Made by a program: the position numbers and the translations under genes. DNA of 58,317 bases from JAJZXY01 sp046706185 (lineage in GTDB: Archaea > Thermoplasmatota > Thermoplasmata > Sysuiplasmatales > Sysuiplasmataceae). Of this stretch, positions 1 to 8,406 are shown piece by piece (the first letter of the stretch is position 1; the number at the start of each line of letters is the position of its first letter). The stretch spans positions 1 to 58,317 of the forward strand of contig JBJKPR010000043.1 in the NCBI GenBank assembly GCA_046706185.1, in the 5' to 3' direction. The notes below the pieces were generated by a model. The model was not told where the DNA came from and searched no databases. It was given only the letters and a program-made list of their open reading frames with translations.

Positions 1-2401
1 TGACAATTCCCCTGATCTTCACCGGACTGAGGTATGACCCGTCATACTCTATGCCATACGGTGCAAGCGCGTCATCCAGGGCGTTGGCGCAGGCAATAAG
101 GGGGGCGCCGCCTCCCTCCCCCATTCCCCTTGTGCCCAGGGGTGTGAAGAGGGATGGTGTGACTATAGAGCCTGTCTCGTACGACGGCAGGTCGGAAGCT
201 GTCGGTGCCAGGTAATCCTTGAATGTTGATGTCAGCAGCTGTCCGTTGCTGTCGTAGACCAGGTCCTCGTACAGTGCTGCACCGAGCTGATGACCGAGCT
301 GTCCGTGCACCTGCCCTTCAACTATCAGCGGATTGATCTGGTTGCCTGAATCCTCCACTATCCCCACACGCTTTATTTTAGACATGCCGGTACCAGGGTC
401 GATCTCAAGCAGCACGAGAGATGCACTGTAGCTGTAGGTGAGTGAGAAGTTTCCCCGCTGGTCGTCTATCGGCAGCTTGAACGGCGTCTTGTAGACCAGG
501 TTTGCCATGAGCCCGGGCTCCTCGTTTTCTGGCAGGTTGGCAAGGTCCTTCCAGGCAAGCCGGGCGATCTCCTTCAGCGGTATTGTTGCCTTCCCTTTCT
601 TCGAAACGACTGTGCCGTCGACAATGTCGAGGTTCTCCTCGCTCTCCTTGAGAGCGTAAGCGGCGATGCGGAGGACCTTCTGCCTTACCTTTAACGATGC
701 ACCGTGAACCGCGGATGCACCAGCTATAGCGAACCTGCTTGCGTATGTGCCGGAGTGGGGCGTTGACGGATGTGTCCACGAATCGAACCCTGGAAGGGTA
801 TAGACCTGGTCAGGATTGATACCGAGCACGTCACCTACAATCTGTGAGACAACGGTCTCATGACCATGCCCCTGGGGGGATGTCCCTACTGCCGCCGATA
901 CATTGCCGTCCTCGTCTATCTTGACCCATGCAGCCTCGCTTTCCCCCGATGCAGTGGACTTTGGGTTGATCAGTCTGTTGGAGGAGAAATTGATCGGGCA
1001 CGCGTCCATTCCCATCGAAAGTCCGACGCCCGCGAGTTTGCCAGCTTTCCGTATGCGGTCCCTTTCCTTGATAAGCGCATCGTACTGGAGGTTTTCGACA
1101 ACCTTGCGGAGCGCCTGGGCGTAGTCGCCGCCGTCAAGCATTGCACCGGTCGGTGTCTCGTAAGGCATCTGACTGGGCAAAACAAAGTTCCTCACCCTGA
1201 TCTCGATCGGGTCGATCCCAAGCTTTCTTGCACCTATGTCCAGAAGCCTTTCCACCAGGAAGCCCTGCTGCATCTTGCCGTAAGAGCGGTTAGGCCCGAC
1301 AGGGCACTTGTTCGTCACTACAGCATATATGTCCATCTCAAGGTTCCTGAAGGTGTAGGTCATGGTTGCATGCCTTATGAAGTTGAAAGCAGCTATAGGC
1401 TCCCGCCTCATGTAGGCGCCCTCGTCATGGTATGCTTTCGCCCGGAGGCCGAGTATCTTTCCTTCCTTGGAGAAGGCCATCTCCGCCTCGTAGTTGATTT
1501 CGCTGCCGTGTGCCGAAGCGACCATGTGTTCGGTGCGTGTTTCAACCCAGCGTACTGGTCTGCGTACCCTGCGGGCGGCAACTGCAAGGATAATGATGTA
1601 CGGGAAGTTCTCGTTCTTTATACCGAAGCCGCCGCCGATATCCGGCGATATGAAATGGAGCATGTTCGTGTTTATCCTGAGCGCCCTGGCAATGGCTCCC
1701 TGATTGAACGCGGGTCTCTGGTTGTTGCTCCAGACTGTGTATATACCGTGACGGACGTCGTAGTCGACAACAACGACGTTCGGCTCAAGCGGTGCCGATG
1801 TGAACCTGTGCCATTTCAGCTTCTTGGACACAACAAGGTGTGCGGACTTGAATGCCTCATCCAGATTGCCATAGGTAAACTTCCTGTGCCATACCACGTT
1901 TGTGGGCACATTTTCATGCACCAGAGGGGCGTCCTTGGCTGCGCCTGAAAGCGCAGTAAGCACGGGAGGCAACTCCTCGTATTCTATCTCGAGCTGTTCG
2001 AGCGCATCCCATGCTGCATAGTTGCTTTCAGCAACAACCACGGCAACAGGCTCTCCTGCATAGCGCACCCTGTCAACAGCGATGCCGTAATCCTTCACCT
2101 TGTCGTAAGGCGAGGGAAGCAGGTTTGGAAGCGGGTCAAGCTCAGCAACAATTTCAGCCCCTGTGAACACAGCAACGACTCCGGGGACGGCAAGAGCCTT
2201 ATTCTTGTCGATGCTTAAGATCTTCGCGCTTGAATACGGGCTTCTGGCAATGGCGACATGCGCAGTGTTTGGGATCTTTATGTCTGATGAGTACAGGCCG
2301 TTTCCCGTTAGGAAACGCACATCCTCCTTCCTTGGATATCGCTTCCCGAGCCAGCCCGCAGTCTTCTTCTCATCCCTGTGTAGTGTTATTGCCTCAGTCA
2401 C
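1..2401 (-). CDS. Molybdenum hydroxylase large subunit (CoxL/XDH family), 3' end cut by window edge
   Basis: Large, molybdopterin-binding subunit of a xanthine dehydrogenase/CO dehydrogenase-type hydroxylase that would oxidise an organic substrate with water as oxygen donor. I translated about 800 codons from a GTG at 2401, two bases after the stop of the 2Fe-2S subunit. Visible motifs are DIGGGFGIKN (Mo-cofactor/substrate domain), a loop reading GPNRSYGK where true form I CO dehydrogenases carry AYRCSFR, SPQGHGHET, and near the visible C-terminus RGMGEGGGAP, whose Glu matches the catalytic base of the family. The paralogue at 55296-57725 suggests only a few dozen residues are missing at the left edge. 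It is the last visible gene of a FAD / 2Fe-2S / large-subunit operon. The loop argues against CO as substrate; the real substrate is unknown. Confidence 0.9.
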   Translation of the reverse strand, partial: MTEAITLHRDEKKTAGWLGKRYPRKEDVRFLTGNGLYSSDIKIPNTAHVAIARSPYSSAKILSIDKNKALAVPGVVAVFTGAEIVAELDPLPNLLPSPYDKVKDYGIAVDRVRYAGEPVAVVVAESNYAAWDALEQLEIEYEELPPVLTALSGAAKDAPLVHENVPTNVVWHRKFTYGNLDEAFKSAHLVVSKKLKWHRFTSAPLEPNVVVVDYDVRHGIYTVWSNNQRPAFNQGAIARALRINTNMLHFISPDIGGGFGIKNENFPYIIILAVAARRVRRPVRWVETRTEHMVASAHGSEINYEAEMAFSKEGKILGLRAKAYHDEGAYMRREPIAAFNFIRHATMTYTFRNLEMDIYAVVTNKCPVGPNRSYGKMQQGFLVERLLDIGARKLGIDPIEIRVRNFVLPSQMPYETPTGAMLDGGDYAQALRKVVENLQYDALIKERDRIRKAGKLAGVGLSMGMDACPINFSSNRLINPKSTASGESEAAWVKIDEDGNVSAAVGTSPQGHGHETVVSQIVGDVLGINPDQVYTLPGFDSWTHPSTPHSGTYASRFAIAGASAVHGASLKVRQKVLRIAAYALKESEENLDIVDGTVVSKKGKATIPLKEIARLAWKDLANLPENEEPGLMANLVYKTPFKLPIDDQRGNFSLTYSYSASLVLLEIDPGTGMSKIKRVGIVEDSGNQINPLIVEGQVHGQLGHQLGAALYEDLVYDSNGQLLTSTFKDYLAPTASDLPSYETGSIVTPSLFTPLGTRGMGEGGGAPLIACANALDDALAPYGIEYDGSYLSPVKIRGIV

Positions 2402-2403
2402 GG

Positions 2404-2901
2404 TCAGTCCCTCTCCTCTTTCTTCACAGGGCTTACGAATATGTGTGATTTTGCGACGCTCGAGATTGCCTTCACTATGTTATGGTAACCCGTGCACCTG
2501 CACAGGTTACCCGAAATGCCAAGTCGGATCTCCTCCTCCGTCGGGTTCGGGTTCCTTGTCAGAAGGTCTACCGATGACATGATCATGCCAGGAGTGCAGT
2601 ATCCGCACTGCAGCGCATGGTTCTGGTGGAATGCCTCCTGGAGCGGGTGGAGCTTTCCGTTTGTGGACAGCCCTTCTATTGTGAGTATTTCCATTTCATC
2701 CGCCTGGACCGCATACATGGTGCACGACTTTATTGCCCTCCCGTTAAGGAGAACTGTGCATGCCCCGCAGTTGCTTGTGTCGCATCCTATGTGCGGGCCG
2801 GTGAGGCCAAGATCCTCACGTATGAAATCTATCAGAAGCTTTCGTGGTTCCACGTCTCCCTCAACCTTCTTCCCGTTCACAACAAGTTGTATCTTGACCA
2901 C
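2404..2901 (-). CDS. Molybdenum hydroxylase 2Fe-2S subunit (CoxS-type)
   Basis: Small iron-sulfur subunit that passes electrons from the Mo cofactor to FAD. The 165-residue product has the two expected clusters: a plant-ferredoxin-type set (C40, C45, C48, C60 in GCDTSNCGACTV and its follow-up) and an alpha-helical set (C99, C102, C134, C136 in CGYCTPGM and NLCRCTGYHN). Length is normal for the family. Start is a GTG at 2901, five bases after the stop of the FAD subunit; the stop lies two bases before the large-subunit GTG, so the three genes are translationally coupled in the order FAD, 2Fe-2S, large subunit. Confidence 0.96.
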   Translation of the reverse strand: MVKIQLVVNGKKVEGDVEPRKLLIDFIREDLGLTGPHIGCDTSNCGACTVLLNGRAIKSCTMYAVQADEMEILTIEGLSTNGKLHPLQEAFHQNHALQCGYCTPGMIMSSVDLLTRNPNPTEEEIRLGISGNLCRCTGYHNIVKAISSVAKSHIFVSPVKKEERD

Positions 2902-2906
2902 TTAGT

Positions 2907-3812
2907 TCACGCTCCCTTCGCCGCCTTCCCGTTGGAGACAGCCATGTTGTATGCTTTTGAAACGCATCGTTCGGCAAGTGTGCCTATGACATCCAGCCTG
3001 TAGTCTGCAGGTGCCTTGATATCAGAAAGTATATCCAGACCCTGGAGGGAATCCCTCACCGAATCGCCCACCTTCGATATCACTCCTGCATCTACCTTTG
3101 AACCATTCAGGAGTTTCTCTGTCTTTGTTGCCCTGATTGCTACGACGCCCACCGCGCCTATACCAACGCCCACCTTGGAGCATTTGCCGTCGCCGTCCGT
3201 CTCGATCTGTGCACTGACGATGCCTATTGCGTAATCGCCCTTCCTGCGTTCCAGCTTGATATGGGAGGCGCCTATGGAATTACCGGATGGAGAAGGTATC
3301 CTTACATGAGTCAGAAGCTCGTCGGGTTCCAGAGCGGTTGTGTACGGCTCTATGTAGAAGGAGTCTATGTCATGCACCCTCTCGCCCTTGGTACCTTTCG
3401 AGATGAGCTGCGCCCTCAGCGCAATCATTGTTGCTGGCCAGTCGGTGGAGGAGTCTGCCTGTGCGAGGTTTCCCCCGACAGTCCCTCTGTTTCTCACCTG
3501 GACATCACCTATCTCCTTAACTGTATCCAGCAGAAGAGGGAACTTCTCCCCAAGCCATGCGGACTCCAGTATCTGAGTGTTGGTGGTCAACGCACCGATT
3601 TCAAGGTAATCCTTTTCCTGCTTGATACCTTTCAATTCAGATAGCCTGCCTATGTCCACAATGCACTTTGGTGATAGAAGCCTGAGTTTTGTCAGTGGAA
3701 TGAGGCTCATTCCGCCGGCGAGGGGTCTGACGTCATCACGGTTCTTTGCAAGAAGTTCTATTGCATGATCCAGGGACTTGGCACGTTCATACTTGAATGC
3801 CCGCGGATACAA
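2907..3812 (-). CDS. Molybdenum hydroxylase FAD-binding subunit (CoxM-type)
   Basis: FAD-binding medium subunit, which takes electrons from the 2Fe-2S subunit and hands them to the respiratory chain. The flavin motifs are present: PLAGGMSLIPL near the N-terminus and the NRGTVGGNLAQADSS loop that binds the FAD pyrophosphate. I place the start at a TTG at 3812, giving the family-typical beginning YPRAFKYERAKSLDHA and about 301 residues. The frame stays open to an ATG at 3920, but that extension looks unlike protein of this family and would start upstream of the likely TATA box at 3845-3852. First gene of the three-subunit operon. Confidence 0.93.
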   Translation of the reverse strand: MYPRAFKYERAKSLDHAIELLAKNRDDVRPLAGGMSLIPLTKLRLLSPKCIVDIGRLSELKGIKQEKDYLEIGALTTNTQILESAWLGEKFPLLLDTVKEIGDVQVRNRGTVGGNLAQADSSTDWPATMIALRAQLISKGTKGERVHDIDSFYIEPYTTALEPDELLTHVRIPSPSGNSIGASHIKLERRKGDYAIGIVSAQIETDGDGKCSKVGVGIGAVGVVAIRATKTEKLLNGSKVDAGVISKVGDSVRDSLQGLDILSDIKAPADYRLDVIGTLAERCVSKAYNMAVSNGKAAKGA

Positions 3813-3844
3813 GGAAACACCAACGCGGTTATCTGCTTGACTCT

Positions 3845-3852
3845 GATATATC
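3845..3852 (-). promoter_or_regulatory. TATA box of the Mo-hydroxylase operon
   Basis: The sequence GATATATC is centred about 36 nt upstream of the TTG at 3812, so transcription would start near 3822 with a roughly 10-nt leader. This supports the short CoxM start over the ATG at 3920. Confidence 0.45.
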
Positions 3853-4094
3853 TTTCCTCGTCTTCCTGGGACTGCTGGTAACGCCTCAATGCAAATAACC
3901 TGTCTGACTCCGGCCCACATTCAGACTACATATCGCCTTTTACTCCCCAATCGTGAACAGCTGCAAGCAGTGCAAGTTGCCACAACAGATGTACTCAGGT
4001 ACTCGTGTTCACTGTTGCGATATGCTTAGCTGACACCGAAGGCACAAAAGGCGGCAGGTAACAGAATATTGCAGTCGAAGGACAAGACAGGGCA

Positions 4095-5222
4095 TCAAAC
4101 GGCGTTTTCATAGTGTGTGAGCTTTTTGAGCCCGTCGCCCTTCACCAGGAATGTGTCCTCGATCTTAATATCCCCTATACCCGGAATGCACAGCGGTGTA
4201 TGAACAGCGGCCAGTACCATGTTTTCCTTCACAGTCAGCCTCCTTTCTGGGATCAGTATTGTCGTAATAGGATCCTCTTCGACAAGAAGCCCGACCCCAT
4301 GTGCGAACCCTTTTGCATAGAATGAATGGAAATTGTTCTTCTCGACTATCTCCCCGATCTTCTGCTCAACCGAATCAAATGACATCCCCTGTTTCATATG
4401 CTCGACAGCGGCAGCATTCATCTCGAGGCACACCTCAAGTGCCTGTTTTGCTTTCACTGGCAGATCTCCGACCAACTTTGTTCTCGACTCGTTGCTGAAG
4501 TAATCGTTGTAATCACCCGAAACGGTTATGGCGACTGTATCGGAACTGCTCACCTTAGTTTGCCTCCTGGGCTCGGCATGGAGCCTGGGGTTCTTGCCCG
4601 CGTTGACGTAAACGTGTGGGCTTTCAGCACCCTTCTTCATCATCACGTAGGCGGCCTCGGCGGCGATGTCGAGCTCACTAGCACCCGTGTCTATCGCACC
4701 TATGGCGGCACCCATTCCTGCATCAGTGATCTCCGACGCTTTCTGTATGGATTCGATTTCCGTACTGTCCTTGACCATCCTGAGTGCCATTATGTCCGAG
4801 TGGACATCGACGATTTCAGCCTGTGGTGTGAAATGTCTGAACATGGTGAAGAAAAGTTCGTATGAGTCCCTCTCGACGCTCATATCAAAACCGACTTTCC
4901 TGTAGCCACCTTTCCTGATTGCAGCGCTGACGTTGCCGATCAGTTCGTCCACACCACCATACGGGACCACTTCGTTGATGCATGACTTCTGCATGAATTC
5001 GTCTACTTCACTCCTGAAAATGAATGCAACTGGCTCTCCAACAGCTGGTATCAGAAGCGCAGGTCTCAGCCACTTGACATCGGCGAAGTATCTGAAGGAG
5101 GAGAGTGTGCGTATCATAGATGCACCAATTCCCCTCTTCCGCATGATTTCCTGAAAGCTGGCAATTCTCTCAGATGTCGCGAAACTCGCCAGTTGATCCA
5201 CTCCCCGGCATCTATAAATCAT
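4095..5222 (-). CDS. M24-fold (creatinase/aminopeptidase P-like) protein lacking most metal ligands
   Basis: Two-domain creatinase/prolidase-fold protein of 375 residues: an N-terminal creatinase-N domain (about 15-140) and a pita-bread domain (about 150-375). H215, H308 (GFAHGVGLLVEEDP) and the final E355 (IKIEDT) are conserved. By my alignment, three of the five metal ligands of M24 metallopeptidases are replaced: Asp by T233, Asp by N244 and Glu by H341. This resembles the metal-free members of the fold (creatinase, ectoine hydrolase, DddP lyase), so it is more likely a C-N hydrolase or lyase of a small molecule than a peptidase. It lies just upstream of, and on the same strand as, the Mo-hydroxylase operon. 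ATG at 5222; GTG starts a few codons downstream are possible. Confidence 0.85.
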   Translation of the reverse strand: MIYRCRGVDQLASFATSERIASFQEIMRKRGIGASMIRTLSSFRYFADVKWLRPALLIPAVGEPVAFIFRSEVDEFMQKSCINEVVPYGGVDELIGNVSAAIRKGGYRKVGFDMSVERDSYELFFTMFRHFTPQAEIVDVHSDIMALRMVKDSTEIESIQKASEITDAGMGAAIGAIDTGASELDIAAEAAYVMMKKGAESPHVYVNAGKNPRLHAEPRRQTKVSSSDTVAITVSGDYNDYFSNESRTKLVGDLPVKAKQALEVCLEMNAAAVEHMKQGMSFDSVEQKIGEIVEKNNFHSFYAKGFAHGVGLLVEEDPITTILIPERRLTVKENMVLAAVHTPLCIPGIGDIKIEDTFLVKGDGLKKLTHYENAV

Positions 5223-5368
5223 TTCCCGACCTCCGCCTGCTATGGAAGCGCTTCACTATTCGACAGCTGAGTGCGAAGAATTTGTGCTGAAACAGCTTGT
5301 CCCATGCGAGTTGCATCCCGGGAGCCTACAAATCCACAGCTGCTCCCGTGCATGCCCGGAAAAGTCGG

Positions 5369-5953
5369 TCATGTGAAGAAATAGATGAATGCGGCCATGC
5401 CAAGGAGGGCTGCAGCCACGACAAAGTCAACGGTCTTTGGCTTTATTCCTGAAAGCGTCTTTTCAAGACCGCGGACCGAGAGCATGACAACGACCAGAAG
5501 AGTGAGAAAAGCTGCTCCAATGAAAGCAGCCATCAAGATGTAACCGTAAGCCGCGCCGAAGCTTTCGGAGAGCAGTATGAATGGGACAAGGGCAGGATCT
5601 GGTATAACGCTCACAAGAACGGATGCGTTTTCCATCCTGACCGCGCTTTCTGACTCCCTCAGCGAGTTGACAATTATATAGGTGGCAATAACAACGAGCA
5701 GTAGCACGGAGAAGAAAGTGACATACGAGTACGGAAGGAAAATCGTGCCTACCTCCGCGATACCAAAGGAAAGTATCACAGAGGAGATGCCGTGCGTCAG
5801 TCCAACGGCCGATGCTAGAAGGTATGTTCTCCCCCTTGCCATGTGGTTCCTGTAAGATGCTATCGTGACAGGCACCCAGTGGTCGGGAGCAATCATGTGA
5901 AGTGCCGAGATGGAAACTACGACAACAAGCAGGAGCGAAGGCGAATACGCCAC
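5369..5953 (-). CDS. NicO/NiCoT-like membrane protein (probable Ni/Co transporter)
   Basis: Integral membrane protein of 194 residues with about six predicted hydrophobic helices. Residues 19-25 read HMIAPDH, matching the HX4DH signature of NiCoT/NicO-type nickel and cobalt permeases, and a second conserved-looking segment GLTHGISS follows at about 51-58. It is shorter than RcnA but close to NicO-like archaeal proteins. Neighbours give no firm clue. The metal specificity is inference. Confidence 0.65.
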   Translation of the reverse strand: MAYSPSLLLVVVVSISALHMIAPDHWVPVTIASYRNHMARGRTYLLASAVGLTHGISSVILSFGIAEVGTIFLPYSYVTFFSVLLLVVIATYIIVNSLRESESAVRMENASVLVSVIPDPALVPFILLSESFGAAYGYILMAAFIGAAFLTLLVVVMLSVRGLEKTLSGIKPKTVDFVVAAALLGMAAFIYFFT

Positions 5954-6106
5954 GTTGAGAAGGTTAGCGGGAGTGGTAGATAAATCCTTGTCAATAGTCG
6001 CGATCCTGCTTCAGACACAGTCGCTGTATATCTGCAATCAGAGCCTGCAATCAGAAAATTAATACAGTATTTGAAAAGGTTTGTCGGGATCGACCGACCG
6101 GCTTCC

Positions 6107-6466
6107 TCATACCACCAAAGAGGCGGCAATGAACACGAGTCCCGCCGCCACAAGGAGGCCGAACCTGACGAAGTGGTTCTCATTCCTCCTCATGATTCCG
6201 CCGACGAAGAGGACGCCAACCATCATGTAGCTCCCGACCGCAGCAAGCACAAGGTAAGCACTGTGCGCGCTTGCACCCGCGCCCGCTGCCGAGGCGCCTA
6301 TTCTGACCAGCTGGGCAACGAAGATCAGCAGAAGTCCAAGCAGGACAAGGGCCGTGAGTATATACTCCCTGGAGACCGTGGAAATTATGTTTTCCACGCT
6401 CTTCTCCACCCTCATCTGCCGTCCGCCTTCTCCGTCACCGGAGCCAGGTTGTGCTATTGTTGCCAT
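6107..6466 (-). CDS. Small three-helix membrane protein of unknown function
   Basis: Unrecognised 119-residue protein. The first 35 residues are polar (Gly/Glu/Arg rich); then come three hydrophobic segments of about 20 residues (around 36-56, 67-90 and 101-119) separated by short loops, with MRRNENH between the second and third. A TATA-like element (AATATTTATA on the plus strand, 6497-6506) lies about 36 nt upstream of the ATG. It is a single-gene unit as far as can be seen. Confidence 0.7.
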   Translation of the reverse strand: MATIAQPGSGDGEGGRQMRVEKSVENIISTVSREYILTALVLLGLLLIFVAQLVRIGASAAGAGASAHSAYLVLAAVGSYMMVGVLFVGGIMRRNENHFVRFGLLVAAGLVFIAASLVV

Positions 6467-6831
6467 ATAGCTAACCCGGCCGCTCTACCTTGTCATAATA
6501 TTTATACCGAGGCAATCAGTCAATGTGTATTCAGGATAATCGGTGACATTGCAGACCATAAATGCACTGTTTCGCCGCACGCAGCTCGACTGCCGGACAT
6601 TTTCAACGAAATCAGGATTTTCTATCCGATAAGTGACGCCCGGGCAGCGTCACAGTGGGTACCAGGCCAGCACACGGCAGGGCCGTTGGAAAGGTATTTC
6701 CAGCCTGCATCAACTCGCGCTCTCCAGCACATTATTGTCGCCCCGGACACATATAAAAAAATACGCCTCTGACTTGGTTCTGTGATTGTGCGAACATCAA
6801 CTATTTATAAAATATGACAGTTTTTCGCGCT
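6467..6831. other. Intergenic, divergent promoters only
   Basis: About 365 bases between divergent genes. It holds the TATA-like element of the small membrane protein (6497-6506), an A-rich stretch near 6751-6763 and the TATA box of the vWA gene (6804-6811). I see no convincing small gene, RNA or repeat. Confidence 0.5.
6804..6811 (+). promoter_or_regulatory. TATA box of the vWA gene
   Basis: TTTATAAA is centred about 24-25 nt upstream of the ATG at 6832, the spacing expected for a leaderless archaeal transcript. It decides the start of the vWA gene, because an in-frame ATG at 6814 would lie upstream of transcription initiation. Confidence 0.65.
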
Positions 6832-7671
6832 ATGTCGTACGAGTCTGAAATCAGCAGGACAAACCCATCACTAGTGCTCTTTCTGATAGACCAGTCGAAG
6901 TCGATGAGCCACAAGCTTCCCGGAGGAGAAAGGTCAAAGGCGCAGGAAGCTTCAGACGCCGTAAACAGACAGATAGGCGAATTCGTCCTCAGGTGCACAA
7001 AGAGCGATGGCATTCGCGATTACTTTCACGTCGGTGTCATAGGGTACGGTTATGTGACAGGCAAGGCGGGGTCAATTCTGAAGGGCGGCAATGTTCACCC
7101 GATATCCTCCCTTGCATCGAGCACGCTGCGGGTAGAGAAAAGGCAGATGAAGGTCTCAGACGGCGCCGGTGGCACAACAGATGTCGACTATGACTTCGGT
7201 GTCTGGTTTGACCCTGTTGCAAATGGCGACACACCGATGTGCAAGGCACTGACTGCGACAAGGGACATAATAAAGGAATGGACTGAGAACCATACCACAT
7301 CCTATCCCCCGATTGTGATAAACATCACTGACGGGCAGGCAACGGATGGCGATCCGCTGAAGGTAAGCTCAGAGATATTTGACCTGACGACTGCAGATGG
7401 GGCGCCGCTGATATGGAACTGTCACCTTTCATCCAACCCGGCTGTCCCGATATCATTCCCGTCGTACGAGTCTGAGCTACCGGATGATAAATATGCTAGG
7501 TCGCTCTTTACGATGTCCAGCGAGCTTCCCTCCCAGTATGTCGGGTATGCCAGGGAAATGCAGATAGACATAAAGGACGGCGCGAGGGCATACGTGTTCA
7601 ACGCGCAGCTTGAGCAGCTTGTGCAGTTCATCGACATAGGAACGAGGGGACCGCAGGGGCAGATGCAATAG
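6832..7671 (+). CDS. von Willebrand factor A domain protein, TerY/YegL-like
   Basis: Soluble vWA-domain protein of about 279 residues. The MIDAS motif is at the N-terminus (LFLIDQSKSMS, D20/S22/S24), and NITDGQATDG near residue 165 supplies the other metal-binding segment. The domain fills most of the protein, as in TerY/YegL. The PP2C gene starts at the base after its stop, and a membrane-anchored kinase converges on the pair, which is the composition of a TerY-P triad. In such triads the vWA protein is thought to be a phosphorylated adaptor; the specific role here is inference. Leaderless start at 6832. Confidence 0.85.
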   Translation: MSYESEISRTNPSLVLFLIDQSKSMSHKLPGGERSKAQEASDAVNRQIGEFVLRCTKSDGIRDYFHVGVIGYGYVTGKAGSILKGGNVHPISSLASSTLRVEKRQMKVSDGAGGTTDVDYDFGVWFDPVANGDTPMCKALTATRDIIKEWTENHTTSYPPIVINITDGQATDGDPLKVSSEIFDLTTADGAPLIWNCHLSSNPAVPISFPSYESELPDDKYARSLFTMSSELPSQYVGYAREMQIDIKDGARAYVFNAQLEQLVQFIDIGTRGPQGQMQ

Positions 7672-8406
7672 TTGCTCTCCATTAGCGAATACCACAGGTC
7701 CAAGACTGGAAACAGCGAAGGCGAGTATGAAGACGCCTTCGCTTCAAACTCCGACAACGGAGTTTTTGCGATCGCAGATGGTGCGACGGAGTCGAGTTTC
7801 TCCGATATCTGGGCAAAGGCGCTTGTAAGGACGTTTGTAGAGAACCCCCCTGGCTTCGGGACAAACGACAGGGACGTCATGAAGGGCATCCTTCAGCTCG
7901 CAAGGGTGCAGTGGTACTCCAGCATAGACTGGGAGTCTCTCCCGTGGTTCCAGAAGAACAAGGCGCTGCTTGGTTCATACTCGACGCTCCTCGGCCTTCA
8001 GATAGACTTGGAGGACGAGAGAAGAAGGTTCAGATGCATGACGATCGGCGATTCCTGCATGTTCCACATCAGCGGCGACAAGATGGAATCCTTCCCCTTT
8101 TCAGACAGCACAGACATGAGCAACACGCCGAGGCTCATGTGGAGCGGCAGGGGCTTTTCGTCAGCTCAGGGAAAGGAAGTCGACATACCCGGCATTGAGG
8201 TGAAGTACGGGAAGCTGAGGATCGGAGACAGAATTCTGCTTGCTACAGATGCGCTTGCGAAGTGGATCCTCAAGAAAAAAGCTGAGAAGCCGTGGATGGA
8301 GCTTTCTGCCCACTCCCATGACTTTGAGACTTACATAGGAGAACTGATTTCAGGCGGAGAAATAAAGAATGACGACGTGACGCTTGTTTTCATCACTGTG
8401 ACTTAG
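7672..8406 (+). CDS. PP2C-type serine/threonine phosphatase, YegK-like
   Basis: Metal-dependent protein phosphatase of 244 residues. Metal-binding acidic residues are seen in YEDAFA (D21), FAIADGATES (D36-G37), TIGDSCMF and, near the C-terminus, NDDVTLVF. The size is that of a bare PP2C domain. The start is a TTG at 7672 directly after the vWA stop, because a stop codon precedes it in frame. The 3' end overlaps the 3' end of the convergent kinase by 14 bases. It probably counteracts the kinase of the triad. Confidence 0.88.
   Translation: MLSISEYHRSKTGNSEGEYEDAFASNSDNGVFAIADGATESSFSDIWAKALVRTFVENPPGFGTNDRDVMKGILQLARVQWYSSIDWESLPWFQKNKALLGSYSTLLGLQIDLEDERRRFRCMTIGDSCMFHISGDKMESFPFSDSTDMSNTPRLMWSGRGFSSAQGKEVDIPGIEVKYGKLRIGDRILLATDALAKWILKKKAEKPWMELSAHSHDFETYIGELISGGEIKNDDVTLVFITVT

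Noticed and set aside
860..1948. Long plus-strand open frame
   Set aside because: It lies entirely antisense to the Mo-hydroxylase large subunit, which has clear motifs on the minus strand; the plus-strand translation has no domain-like pattern.
1..3812. True aerobic CO dehydrogenase (coxMSL)
   Set aside because: Gene order and cofactor motifs fit the superfamily, but the active-site loop GPNRSYGK is not the AYRCSFR of CO-oxidising enzymes.
4095..5222. Xaa-Pro aminopeptidase
   Set aside because: Fold matches, but three of five metal ligands appear to be replaced, so peptidase activity is unlikely.
5245..5254. GAAGCGCTTC palindrome before the M24 gene
   Set aside because: Ten bases only and no second copy; expected by chance in a window of this size.
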